Positions 46,286-55,113 of a stretch of 64,000 nt of DNA are shown here, in pieces; position 1 is the stretch's first letter; each line of letters opens with the position of its first letter. Location: contig CAXXQT010000007.1 of the NCBI GenBank assembly GCA_963674575.2, positions 1 to 64,000 of the forward strand. Direction: 5' to 3'. The notes beneath the pieces were generated by a model. It saw only the letters and a list, made by a program, of their open reading frames with translations, searched no databases and was not told where the DNA came from. Position numbers and translations under genes: made by a program. The DNA is from JAAYAY01 sp963674575 (lineage in GTDB: Bacteria > Planctomycetota > Planctomycetia > Pirellulales > Thermoguttaceae).

Positions 46286-47005
46286 ATGGCAGCCAGTCCC
46301 CATTCGAAACAAACCGTGCTGCTGGTGACGTGCGAGCACGGTGGAAACCGCGTGCCCGCCCCCTACCGATCCTGTTTCCAGGAAGAACGAGGGCTTCTGG
46401 GAACTCACCAAGGCTTCGACCTGGGAGCGTTGGAATTGGCCCGGCGGTTGGCTCGCCGCTTCGGTGCCGTTTCGATCTGCTGCACCGTGACACGTCTGCT
46501 CGTCGACCTGAACCGTTCCCTGTCGAACCCACGCGTCTTCTCAGGCCCTGCAAGACGTCTGGACCCCTCAGCTCAGAATGAGATCCTGGACCGCTACTAT
46601 CATCCCTATCGGAACGAAGTGGAAGCGGTCATTCAGACGCACGCTCAGCCGAATACGAGCCTCGTTCACGTGTCCGTTCACAGTTTCACGCCCCGATTGA
46701 ATGGGCAGGAACGAAAGGCCGACGTGGGCCTGCTCTACGACCCGCAGCGGGCGGGTGAGAAACGCTTGTGCCTGGCGTGGCAGTCGGAAGTGCGTCGCTG
46801 TGCCCCGGACCTGCTCCTCCGCCGCAACTACCCCTACCGGGGTACGGACGACGGCCTGACGAGCCATTTGAGGAAGTGTTTCGATTCGAGACGCTATTTG
46901 GGGATCGAACTGGAAGTCAACCAGAAATGGCCTCGCGCCGGCGGAAAACGGTGGAGCCGCCTGCAATCCAACCTCATCAACAGCCTCGCCGCCGTAGTTT
47001 CTTAA
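46286..47005 (+). CDS. N-formylglutamate amidohydrolase-like protein
   Basis: 239 aa from ATG 46286, 7 bp after the GCS2 gene. The zinc peptidase-like FGase fold shows VTCEHGGNRVPAPYR, THQGFDLGALELARRLA, VHVSVHSFTP and IELEVNQKW. RNYPYRGTDDGLTSHLRK is a recurrent motif of this branch. It should hydrolyse an N-acyl glutamate-type or isopeptide amide bond, possibly removing the group added by the ligases upstream. Last gene of the operon. The downstream about 100 bp contain TAGGTCCCGGGCGCCGCACG, a short repeat also seen near 26407. Confidence 0.87.
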   Translation: MAASPHSKQTVLLVTCEHGGNRVPAPYRSCFQEERGLLGTHQGFDLGALELARRLARRFGAVSICCTVTRLLVDLNRSLSNPRVFSGPARRLDPSAQNEILDRYYHPYRNEVEAVIQTHAQPNTSLVHVSVHSFTPRLNGQERKADVGLLYDPQRAGEKRLCLAWQSEVRRCAPDLLLRRNYPYRGTDDGLTSHLRKCFDSRRYLGIELEVNQKWPRAGGKRWSRLQSNLINSLAAVVS

Positions 47006-47105
47006 ACCCCAGTAGGTCCCGGGCGCCGCACGGAACCCTGATGCGCCGCAAAACTCTCCAATCCACACGCCATGCCTGGCCACTGACTCGCGATCACACA
47101 ACTCC

Positions 47106-49454
47106 CTACGGCAGCACCAGGTCCCAATAGCGAACCGTAGCCGGCTTGCCGTCCTCCAAAATCAGGGCGATCTTGTTCACGCCGTCGCGAACGAGTCGGC
47201 GGGGGCACTTGAAACAGGCGTATTCGGCCGGTTCTCCCAGGCCCGACTCGTAGGGATGATCGAGCGGCTTGTGGACGTAGTCCGTCGCTTCCAGGGTGGT
47301 GCCGTTGATCTTCACCATCCATTGCCGGTCAGTAATGTCCTCGGCGGCCATGAGCCGGAAAATGCCCTCCTGTTTCTGGTACTCGGTGGGCGCCATGTCG
47401 AGTTCGAAGGTCCGCGCGTCCCCTTTTTCGAAGCGGATCGGGAGTTGGCCTTCGAGCTTGGTGAACCAGTTCTCGGCGAGGAAGTACCACTGAGGCTGCC
47501 GGGCGAGCCAATCGGGATCGCCCAGGTGTGTGAGGACATGGAAAGGCGGCTCGTTGAATGGGCCTCGTCCGGGCGAACCGTGCTCGCGGTAGTAGACGAA
47601 GTTGAAGAGGCTCATGCCGTCGGCGCCGCGACGGTAGGCTACATGGGCTGTCGTGTAGAACTGCTCGTCGGTGGTTCGCATGAAGAGGAAATTGTCGCCA
47701 CCGGTCGTGGTCAGCCGGGCGCCGTTCATCGTGGTGTGGCACATTTCCAGGTAGAGAGCCACGTCGGGCACAAGGCGGCGAACCTGGGCCAGGTCGTGGT
47801 CCTGGAACGTGAAGTAGGTCGGCGAGAGATTGACCATTTCCAGGCCCGCGTCCACCATCGAAGGCAGGTCGATACCGACCTCAGGCTGCATGTCCAACTT
47901 GCACGGCACCCGGGCGCAGAGCCAGCGGTGACGCCCGTCTCGCTCCGTCCGATCCAGGAGCGCCCGCACGTCGGTTACGAACTGGGTGATGATCTCGATG
48001 CGGCGATCAATCGGCATGTCATCTTTGAAGAAGAAGGGGAACCGCATGAAGTCGAGTTCGAGCCCGCCCAGGTCGTAGTTCTCGCAGATCTCCCGGATCA
48101 ACGAGAACATCCGCTGGCGGACCTCGGGGACAGCCCAATTAAGGCCCGTGCCGGCATCGCCGATCCGCCACTCGGGATGCTCCGCGTAGAACCGGCTGAT
48201 GGCGTGGATGCCCTGGCGGTTGCCGGGCATGTCGGCAAAGCGGTGGAAGTGCGTGTCGTTGAGCCGCATGGAAATGAAGGCCGTCTGCTTCTGCTGGCGG
48301 CATTCGTCGAGGAAGTCGAGAAACGGGTCGCCGCCGTCGAGCAGGTACTGGTGAGTGCCCGGGAAACGGAGCGTTTTCGGATCGAGACCGTAGTGCTTCG
48401 CCCACCAGTCATGATGTTCGGCAATTGTGTAGATCTTCGTGGGCCACCAGGGCACAGCGCAGTGGGCCGGCTGGAGCATGTGAACGTCGACACCCGGAAC
48501 TTCACGCACTGTGGCTCGCAGGTGCTCCGGCCGGAATGGTTCGCCCTTCTTGTGCCAGGGGGCGGTAACGCCCGTGTTCGTGAAATCGTTGCTGAAGACA
48601 ACCTTGAAGGGCGGCTTGACCGGCCGGGACCGCGGCGTTTGCTTGGCCAGTGGGGGCATGACCGAGCGTGCGTAGCGGATGTTCAGCTCGATCTGGTCGT
48701 CGCTCAAGGCACGATCGTAGAGTCGCGCCAGGGCGACGGCGCCTTCCAGCCCGTTGGGATTCCTGTGAGAATTCGTGCCCACGGCCGGCAGATTGATGAC
48801 CGAGTCGGGCGGGCTGTTAATGTTGCCTTCATAGGTGCACGATCGACCCGAGCGGGTTCGTGCCTGTTCGCGGCCGTCGAGGAATAGTCGCACGCATTTG
48901 CCGTCGAAGGTGCCAATCGCGTGATGCCACCCCTTGGTGACCCTCGTTTCCGACATCACCGAATGCCAACGCTGATCTTCTCCAAAGATCCCGAATTCGA
49001 GAAATCCCAGGTAGCCGTCTTGTTGGGGCGGTTCGCCGCGGACCTGAAGAAACCACTGGCGAGGATTGCCGGGATCGATCCTGCCTGCCTTGCGGACATC
49101 GGGCGGATGGGTGGTCACGATAAGCTGCAGCGGGCCGCGGATGCGATCGACCCGGAACAGGGCCTCCACCGTGATCCGCTCAGGACGCATGGGCCTGTCG
49201 CCAAAAGCCGCGCCGTCCGCCGCCAGTTCCAGTCGGGCCGGCCCGTCTTCGAGTTTCGCACCACCTCGCAGTTGTCCCACGTTTGCCGAGACGCTGTCGT
49301 CGAGGAGATTCCCGGCTTCCAACGTCTTTGAAGATACTTCCCAATTGAGGATCAGCCCGTCGCGGGCGAACGGTGTCGGCGATTCGTCAGCCATCTCGCC
49401 GCTAGTGAGCAAGCATGTCCCTAGAAGCACGGCCAGACATCGCAAAACGTGCAT
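47106..49454 (-). CDS. Exported LamG plus glycoside-hydrolase-like TIM-barrel protein
   Basis: 782 aa with signal peptide MHVLRCLAVLLGTCLLTSGE. Residues about 60-260 are a LamG/concanavalin-like jellyroll (GWHHAIGTFDGKCVRLFLDG, VALARLYDRALSDDQIELN). Residues about 290-680 are a TIM barrel of the GHL10-like type (FTNTGVTAPWHKKGEP, FISMRLNDTHFHRFAD, YDLGGLELDFMRFPFFF with the acidic pair ELD, YLEMCHTTMNGARL). Residues 690-782 are a beta domain (AAEDITDRQWMVKINGTTLE). Probably a secreted glycosidase with a carbohydrate-binding jellyroll; the substrate is unknown. Confidence 0.85.
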   Translation of the reverse strand: MHVLRCLAVLLGTCLLTSGEMADESPTPFARDGLILNWEVSSKTLEAGNLLDDSVSANVGQLRGGAKLEDGPARLELAADGAAFGDRPMRPERITVEALFRVDRIRGPLQLIVTTHPPDVRKAGRIDPGNPRQWFLQVRGEPPQQDGYLGFLEFGIFGEDQRWHSVMSETRVTKGWHHAIGTFDGKCVRLFLDGREQARTRSGRSCTYEGNINSPPDSVINLPAVGTNSHRNPNGLEGAVALARLYDRALSDDQIELNIRYARSVMPPLAKQTPRSRPVKPPFKVVFSNDFTNTGVTAPWHKKGEPFRPEHLRATVREVPGVDVHMLQPAHCAVPWWPTKIYTIAEHHDWWAKHYGLDPKTLRFPGTHQYLLDGGDPFLDFLDECRQQKQTAFISMRLNDTHFHRFADMPGNRQGIHAISRFYAEHPEWRIGDAGTGLNWAVPEVRQRMFSLIREICENYDLGGLELDFMRFPFFFKDDMPIDRRIEIITQFVTDVRALLDRTERDGRHRWLCARVPCKLDMQPEVGIDLPSMVDAGLEMVNLSPTYFTFQDHDLAQVRRLVPDVALYLEMCHTTMNGARLTTTGGDNFLFMRTTDEQFYTTAHVAYRRGADGMSLFNFVYYREHGSPGRGPFNEPPFHVLTHLGDPDWLARQPQWYFLAENWFTKLEGQLPIRFEKGDARTFELDMAPTEYQKQEGIFRLMAAEDITDRQWMVKINGTTLEATDYVHKPLDHPYESGLGEPAEYACFKCPRRLVRDGVNKIALILEDGKPATVRYWDLVLP

Positions 49455-49945
49455 GATTCGGTACTCGCAGCAAAATCGTGAAAAGAGAGTTACAAATCTC
49501 GCGCAGGGCCATTATAGATTGTTGCGAAGGCAAGAAGCGAGCGTTTAGACTGAGACCAACAAATTCCCTTCCCAACGAGTATTCCCTCCCCAGCGAGCGC
49601 AGCGAGTAAGGGGGAGGGTTAGGGAGGGGGCGGAAGCGTCACCGGTTTCCAATTACAGCACAACGGGCATCGTCATCCATGACATGATTCCGAGGAAGAT
49701 CAGGAAGGAGGAAGAAAGAACGCTAATCTCCGCTAATCAACACTGATAAGAGTAAGTGGGAACACCTATCCACATATTACCTTCATAAGGCCTTGCAAGC
49801 TCAGTCCGCCTCGGCAAGACATTCTCGTCATCAACCGTGACTTTCAACCAAGATTAGTGTTGATCAGCGTCGATCAGTGTTCCTCCTTCTCCTTTCTGTC
49901 TGTCTCGCTGCGTTCACTGGGGAGGGAGAAGAAGCAACATCCACC
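49455..49945. other. 490-bp intergenic region with inverted repeats
   Basis: Lies between two divergent exported-enzyme genes. It contains the purine-rich phrase AGTAAGGGGGAGGGTTAGGG near 49607 and two related inverted copies of a 30-bp motif: CGCTAATCTCCGCTAATCAA continuing CACTGATAA (49721-49749) and GATTAGTGTTGATCAGCGTC continuing GATCAGTGTTCC (49852-49883). Between them lies no gene. It is probably the residue of a REP/MITE-type repeat. Confidence 0.5.
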
Positions 49946-52453
49946 ATGCAATATCGAAGCCTTGCCATATTACTGTGCGTCCTGACCGTCGTCCTGATCA
50001 CTCCCGTTTTCTGCAATGAGCCCCAATCGTGGCGTTCCTACGAGGTCTACCTGCCGGCGATCACTCGTCATGCGGTGATCGACGCGCGAACCCACCTGCA
50101 CAAATACAACCACTGCTCCACGATCGCCTGGTTTCAGGACCGCTGGTTCTGCTTCTGGGGAAGCCACGTGCCGGTGGGCGAGCATGTGCCGGGCCAGCGG
50201 ATGGTGTTCAGCACAAGCCGCGATGGCCGGAAGTGGACACCCATCCAACGCATCTTCTCCAATGCCGAACTCTGCGAGAACCCGGTCCTCTATCCGGAAG
50301 GGAAAGGCCACCAGTGGCAACCGAACCTGGGCGTGGTCGACGGGCAGCTGTGGGTGTTGTGGAACCAGGGGGGCAGCGTCCACGATGCCAAACGATCCGA
50401 CGGCACGAAGGGCGAAGATCTGCGCGGGCTGTACTTCTCGCGGCTGAAACACTCCGACGGAAAGTGGGTTAACCGGCGGCTGCTGTGGGACGGCGACATC
50501 CGTCCAACCGTTGACGGAAAACAGTGGTATATCAACACGACTCAGAATCTCTATCGCCTTCGTTGCGGCCGGGTGCTCGCCCCGGTAACACTTCGCATGA
50601 TCGGACCGGCGTGCGAAGAAGCACCGGAGAACGTGACCGGCTGGTGGGGCGTTGAGAAACGCAACGCCGTCATCTACACGGACGATCTGGGCGAGACGTG
50701 GCATCTCTCCAAGGGCTGCGTCACCCCCGAGGCTCGTTGGATTCAGTGGGAGCCCACCGTATGGGAGCAGCCCGACGGTTCGGTGATGATGTTCGCGCGA
50801 AACAATACGAACCGCTCACTTGGCCAGGGCAATCCCATGTCGGGCCAGTTCCTCCTCTGGTCGATCAGCCACGACCGCGGCGAAACATGGAGCCCCCACC
50901 GCTACGTGCCCCTGGAAAGTATCTGCTCGCGGATGCACGTGGCGCCCCTCGGCGGTCGCGGCGTGTGGGGGCCGGCCGGAGCGCACGACGACTTCACGGG
51001 CCGGCGCTACGTGATGGTTCACAACGACGCCCCGGGCGGCGAGTATTCCTGGGCCGATGCCCGAAGCAACCTGGCCCTGTTCTTCACCCGAGGCGCCGGG
51101 TTCGACTTCGCCCCGGGCAACGGTTTTTCGGCCCGTCAGCCGCGAACCTGCTATCCCCAGATGTGGCGTCGAGGCGACACGCTGGCCGTGAGCTACACGA
51201 CGAGCGAGCCCGATTCACGCTCGATCTGTGTGGCCCTGATTTCGCCCCTGCCGAAGCCGGACCGCTATTACCTTTTCCCGCGAATGAACGACGTGCCCCG
51301 CCCACCCCGGCCCGAGCGAGAGGCGACCTGGCTGGCCTTCGACGGCGGCCAGCACGTGGCCGCGAAGGAAAACGTAGACCCGGGCAAGGACGGATACTCC
51401 TTCGCGGCCTGGATTCGCGACCGTGGCACGGGGATGATCCTGGACACCCGCGGCAGTCGCGGCGGATTCAACGTGATGATCCAGTCGAAAAACCTTGAAG
51501 GTGTCGGCGGCGAGCGGCGGCGTTTTCCGGCCGTGTGTATGCAAACCAAGCCCCACGTGTTCGGTCCCAGCCTGCCTTTGTCGCCGCAGGGCGAGTGGCA
51601 TTATGTGGGCGTCACGGCCGACAACCGCACGGGCGAGGCCGTTTTCCATGTGGACGGCCGGAAGGATACGGTTCGTTTCGAGGCTCCGGTTCCACGCCCG
51701 CTCAAGGGCGCCGTGCCGCACCTGGGGGCCAAGAGCCTTCCCAACAGCAGCGTGCCGGGATGGCGAGGAGATCTGCGTTTCGCAGCCCTGTATGCCGGTC
51801 CCGTGCTTGACGAATCCCACCACGCCTGGCTCTACAACCAGTTTGCCGAGGAACTCGGTCGGCCACTTATCAAAGCCGAAGCGAGTCCCACTGCCAAGCC
51901 GCTCATGTGGACGGATCCGGCCGATGAGGCGGCCTTCGAGCGGGATTTCGTCCTGCCCGAGAACAAGCCCCGCGGTGGCAGCGAGGTGATCACCCTCGGC
52001 GGGCGGAAGGTGCTGCGGATCCGCGATCACGGCTCGGTCGGCGTGGATCTCGACGAAAACCACCGGCAGCAAGGCGACCGGGTGTTGATGCAATTTCGAT
52101 TTCGCCCGGAACAGGGCGACGGTCAGACGCTCTGCACCGTTGGCGACTTCAACGAACCGGCACGATTGGCTCTCGAGGGCAAGAAGGTGCTCCTGACCTC
52201 CGGAAATCAGAAGATCGAGTGCGGAGAAGTGCAGCCAGACGGTTGGACGAGCGTTTCCCTCGAAACGTCCGGCACGGTCACCCGGGCCCGTGTCGGTGAA
52301 GGGCCCTTTGTGAAAGTGACTCACAGGCCGGAAGCCACGTGGGTCTTTCTCGGCGAGGGTTACCCTCGTTACAATGATTTCCCCGGCACGCGTCTGCTGA
52401 TCGATGTAACGTCGGTGCAGACGTGTGTGCAACCACCAGTCACATCGCGTTAA
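49946..52453 (+). CDS. Exported sialidase-like protein with LamG domain
   Basis: 835 aa from ATG 49946 with GGGAGGGAGAAG upstream; signal peptide through TPVFCNE. The N-terminal about 450 residues are a six-bladed sialidase fold with Asp-box-like turns (STSRDGRKWTPI, IYTDDLGETWHLS, SISHDRGETWSPH) and the Arg/Asp-rich blades typical of GH33. Residues about 470-640 are a LamG jellyroll (YSFAAWIRDRGTGMILDTRG, EWHYVGVTADNRTGEAVFHV). The last about 170 residues are a further beta domain. It probably releases terminal sugars from glycans outside the cytoplasm. It is followed after 17 bp by the ceramidase-like gene, forming an operon. Confidence 0.85.
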   Translation: MQYRSLAILLCVLTVVLITPVFCNEPQSWRSYEVYLPAITRHAVIDARTHLHKYNHCSTIAWFQDRWFCFWGSHVPVGEHVPGQRMVFSTSRDGRKWTPIQRIFSNAELCENPVLYPEGKGHQWQPNLGVVDGQLWVLWNQGGSVHDAKRSDGTKGEDLRGLYFSRLKHSDGKWVNRRLLWDGDIRPTVDGKQWYINTTQNLYRLRCGRVLAPVTLRMIGPACEEAPENVTGWWGVEKRNAVIYTDDLGETWHLSKGCVTPEARWIQWEPTVWEQPDGSVMMFARNNTNRSLGQGNPMSGQFLLWSISHDRGETWSPHRYVPLESICSRMHVAPLGGRGVWGPAGAHDDFTGRRYVMVHNDAPGGEYSWADARSNLALFFTRGAGFDFAPGNGFSARQPRTCYPQMWRRGDTLAVSYTTSEPDSRSICVALISPLPKPDRYYLFPRMNDVPRPPRPEREATWLAFDGGQHVAAKENVDPGKDGYSFAAWIRDRGTGMILDTRGSRGGFNVMIQSKNLEGVGGERRRFPAVCMQTKPHVFGPSLPLSPQGEWHYVGVTADNRTGEAVFHVDGRKDTVRFEAPVPRPLKGAVPHLGAKSLPNSSVPGWRGDLRFAALYAGPVLDESHHAWLYNQFAEELGRPLIKAEASPTAKPLMWTDPADEAAFERDFVLPENKPRGGSEVITLGGRKVLRIRDHGSVGVDLDENHRQQGDRVLMQFRFRPEQGDGQTLCTVGDFNEPARLALEGKKVLLTSGNQKIECGEVQPDGWTSVSLETSGTVTRARVGEGPFVKVTHRPEATWVFLGEGYPRYNDFPGTRLLIDVTSVQTCVQPPVTSR

Positions 52454-52470
52454 CCCGAGGGGAGAGAACC

Positions 52471-53901
52471 ATGTATCGCTCCGCGTTTCTCGCATTACTG
52501 GCAGTCGGCGTCTTCGCCGCAACCTCGTCCGCGGCCGAATCCACCGCCGAGAAGGTCTTTCAGGTCGGGGTTGCCACCAGCAACATCACGCCCTGGCTCG
52601 GAGGCGGCCTGGTCGGCAATTTCGGCACGCCGCCGCCTGCCACCTACGTGCACGACGAGTTGCACACCCGCTGCTTCGTCCTCGACGACGGTGGCACGCG
52701 ACTTGTCCTGGTCGTGGTCGACAGCATCTATATCAGTCGCGAGGTGTTGGACGAGGCCAAGCGGCAGGTGGAAGAAGCGACGGGCATTCCCGCAAACCGG
52801 ATCCTGATTTCCTGCACCCACACCCATTCGTCCGTCAGTGCCCGCTGGCCCAATCCGCTGAAACCGGAGGAGGAATTCACCGAGTACCAGCAGTTCGTGA
52901 TCCACCGGATTGCCGACGGCGTGCGCTGCGCGATCAACAACCTCCAACCGGCTCGGGTTGCCTGGGGCACGGTGGATGTGCCGGCGCAGGTCCATAATCG
53001 GCGCTGGCTGTTGAATCCCGGCGCAAAGCTGTTCAACCCCTTCGGCGAACCGGACCAGGCCAAGATGAACCCGGGCAATCGACCGGACCTCTTGAAGCCG
53101 GCCGGCCCGATCGATCCGCAGATCGCTTTCCTGGCCTTCGAAACAAAGGAAGGCCGGCCCATCGGTCTGTTGGCCAACTACTCGCTCCATTACGTGGGTG
53201 CGACGGGACGCAGTTGGATCTCGGCCGACTACTTCGCGGTCTTCGCCGATCGGATCCAGGAACTTCTCTCGGCCGATCGCCTCGATCCGCCCTTCGTGGC
53301 CGCCATGAGCAACGGCACGAGCGGCAACATCAACAACATCGACTTCAGCCAACCCCGTCCCAAGCGGGCCCTCTACGAGCAGATCCGCGTGGTGGCCGAC
53401 GAGTGCGCCCAGGCCGTGATCGGCCAGTACAAGACGCTCGCCTGGCACGACTGGGCGAAGCTGGACATGCGTCAGCGCGAATTGGAACTGGGCGTCCGCA
53501 AGCCCACGCCGGCCCAACTGGAGCACGTCAAGATGGTCCTGGCCGACCCCGATCGCAAGGACCAGTTCCCCCACGAGCGAACCTATGCCCATCGGGCCAT
53601 GCAGCAGTTGGAATCGCCCGACACGGTCTCGGTCCTTCTCCAGGCCGTGCGGATTGGCGACGTGGGAATATCGGCCATTCCGTTCGAGGTCTTCTCGGAG
53701 ATCGGGTTGGAACTGAAAGCCCGCAATCCCTTCAAACCCAGCTTCACCATGGAGCTGGCCAACGGCGGCTACGGCTACCTGCCCACGCCCGAACAACACG
53801 AACTGGGCGGCTATGAAACCTGGCTCGGCACGAACAAGGTGGAAGTGCAGGCCTCAACAAAGATCGTCAATACGTTGTTGGGGATGTTCAAGGAGATGTA
53901 A
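52471..53901 (+). CDS. Exported neutral/alkaline ceramidase-like protein
   Basis: 476 aa from ATG 52471 behind CGAGGGGAGAG; signal peptide through TSSAAE. The N-terminal neutral ceramidase-like domain shows VGVATSNITPWLGGGLVGN, DELHTRCFVLDDGGTRLV and the zinc-site motif SCTHTHSSVSARW. Later motifs are LANYSLHYVGA and MSNGTSGNINNIDF, and near the end GDVGISAIPFEVFSEIGLEL. This shortened form lacks the C-terminal Ig-like domain of true ceramidases and is a large planctomycete family, so the substrate may not be ceramide. Exported and probably cotranscribed with the sialidase. Confidence 0.87.
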   Translation: MYRSAFLALLAVGVFAATSSAAESTAEKVFQVGVATSNITPWLGGGLVGNFGTPPPATYVHDELHTRCFVLDDGGTRLVLVVVDSIYISREVLDEAKRQVEEATGIPANRILISCTHTHSSVSARWPNPLKPEEEFTEYQQFVIHRIADGVRCAINNLQPARVAWGTVDVPAQVHNRRWLLNPGAKLFNPFGEPDQAKMNPGNRPDLLKPAGPIDPQIAFLAFETKEGRPIGLLANYSLHYVGATGRSWISADYFAVFADRIQELLSADRLDPPFVAAMSNGTSGNINNIDFSQPRPKRALYEQIRVVADECAQAVIGQYKTLAWHDWAKLDMRQRELELGVRKPTPAQLEHVKMVLADPDRKDQFPHERTYAHRAMQQLESPDTVSVLLQAVRIGDVGISAIPFEVFSEIGLELKARNPFKPSFTMELANGGYGYLPTPEQHELGGYETWLGTNKVEVQASTKIVNTLLGMFKEM

Positions 53902-54136
53902 GGGGTCTATGGAGACGGTTCATGCCCGTGGGACTTTCTGTTGCTTCCCCCGCAAGAGGGGCAGCAAGAACGGTCAGGAGAAACTGGATTTTGGGCGGGG
54001 TCTCCACTTGAAAATTGAGCCTAAGGAACCGATAATTCATATGCGTCTGGGATGAGTCGCCAAGCGTCTCGTCTTGGGGAGAATCTCCCCAAAAGCCCAG
54101 TCGCTTTTTTTTGCGCTTTGCAGGGGGACCGGTCTT

Positions 54137-55042
54137 GTGTATCTGTGCTACATGGACGAATCCGGAACATCTGCCATTCCCGGCAACACCTCTCACTTCG
54201 TCTTGGCCGGCATCTGCGTACCCATCTGGCACTGGAAGGACTGTGACCGCGAGTTGCAGATCATCAAGAACCGTTACGATCTGGGAAATGCAGAACTCCA
54301 CACAGCGTGGCTCTTGCGGAAGTATCTTGAGCAGGTCAGGGTGCCGAATTTCGATCGCCTATCTCGAACGCAGCGGCGAAGCGAAGTAGAACGTCTACGC
54401 AAGCTCGAGCTCTTGCGGCTTCAGAATCAGTCGATCCCGAAGAACTACAGGCAAACGAAAAAGAGCTATCGCCACACGGCAGACTACATTCATCTCAATC
54501 TGGACGAAAGACGCCAATTCGTCTTGGACGTTGCGCAATGCGTGTCAAACTGGGGCTTCGCACGACTCTTCGCTGAGTGCATCGACAAGGTTCATTTCGA
54601 CCCAAACCGTAACGAGAGATCGATAGACGAACAGGCCTTCGAGCAGGTCGTGTCCAGATATGAGCAATACCTGCAAGCAATGTCAACTGATTCGGCAAGG
54701 AGACTTGGCGTCGTCATTCACGACAACAACGAGACGGTTGCCAAGAAACATACCGAGTTGATGAAGTCATTTCACCGAGTGGGCACCTTCTGGACATCGA
54801 TCGAGAACATCATCGAGACACCACTCTTCGTCGACAGTCAGCTTACCGGCATGGTCCAAATCGCGGACCTGTGCGCATACGCGCTACGTCGCTATCTTGA
54901 GAACGAAGAACGAGAGCTTTTTGACAAGATATTCCAACGCGCCGACCGGCGGCACCGAGTCGCCGTTGGGGTCCGGCACTTCACGACTGCCTCGTGTGAA
55001 TGCGCAATATGTGCAGCTCATCGACCATCGGGGGCCCAGTGA
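54137..55042 (+). CDS. DUF3800 domain protein
   Basis: About 301 aa from GTG 54137 with GCAGGGGGACC upstream. It begins VYLCYMDESGTSA, the acidic YxDESG motif of the DUF3800 family (RNase H-like fold). Then follow GNTSHFVLAGICVPIWHW, a long basic helical insert (RTQRRSEVERLRKLELLRLQ), ARLFAECIDK (second acidic site) and LTGMVQIADLCAYALRRYLE (C-terminal Asp motif). The catalytic acidic residues are kept. DUF3800 genes are frequent in defence and mobile regions, but its role is not established. Codon usage appears less GC-rich than its neighbours, which suggests acquisition by transfer. The C-terminal ATTASCECAICAAH-like Cys cluster is unusual. Confidence 0.85.
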   Translation: MYLCYMDESGTSAIPGNTSHFVLAGICVPIWHWKDCDRELQIIKNRYDLGNAELHTAWLLRKYLEQVRVPNFDRLSRTQRRSEVERLRKLELLRLQNQSIPKNYRQTKKSYRHTADYIHLNLDERRQFVLDVAQCVSNWGFARLFAECIDKVHFDPNRNERSIDEQAFEQVVSRYEQYLQAMSTDSARRLGVVIHDNNETVAKKHTELMKSFHRVGTFWTSIENIIETPLFVDSQLTGMVQIADLCAYALRRYLENEERELFDKIFQRADRRHRVAVGVRHFTTASCECAICAAHRPSGAQ

Positions 55043-55113
55043 CTTGACTGAGCCGACACACGCTTGCACCGCTATCCTCACCCCGCTCAATCACCCCTGC
55101 GAAACACAAAACT

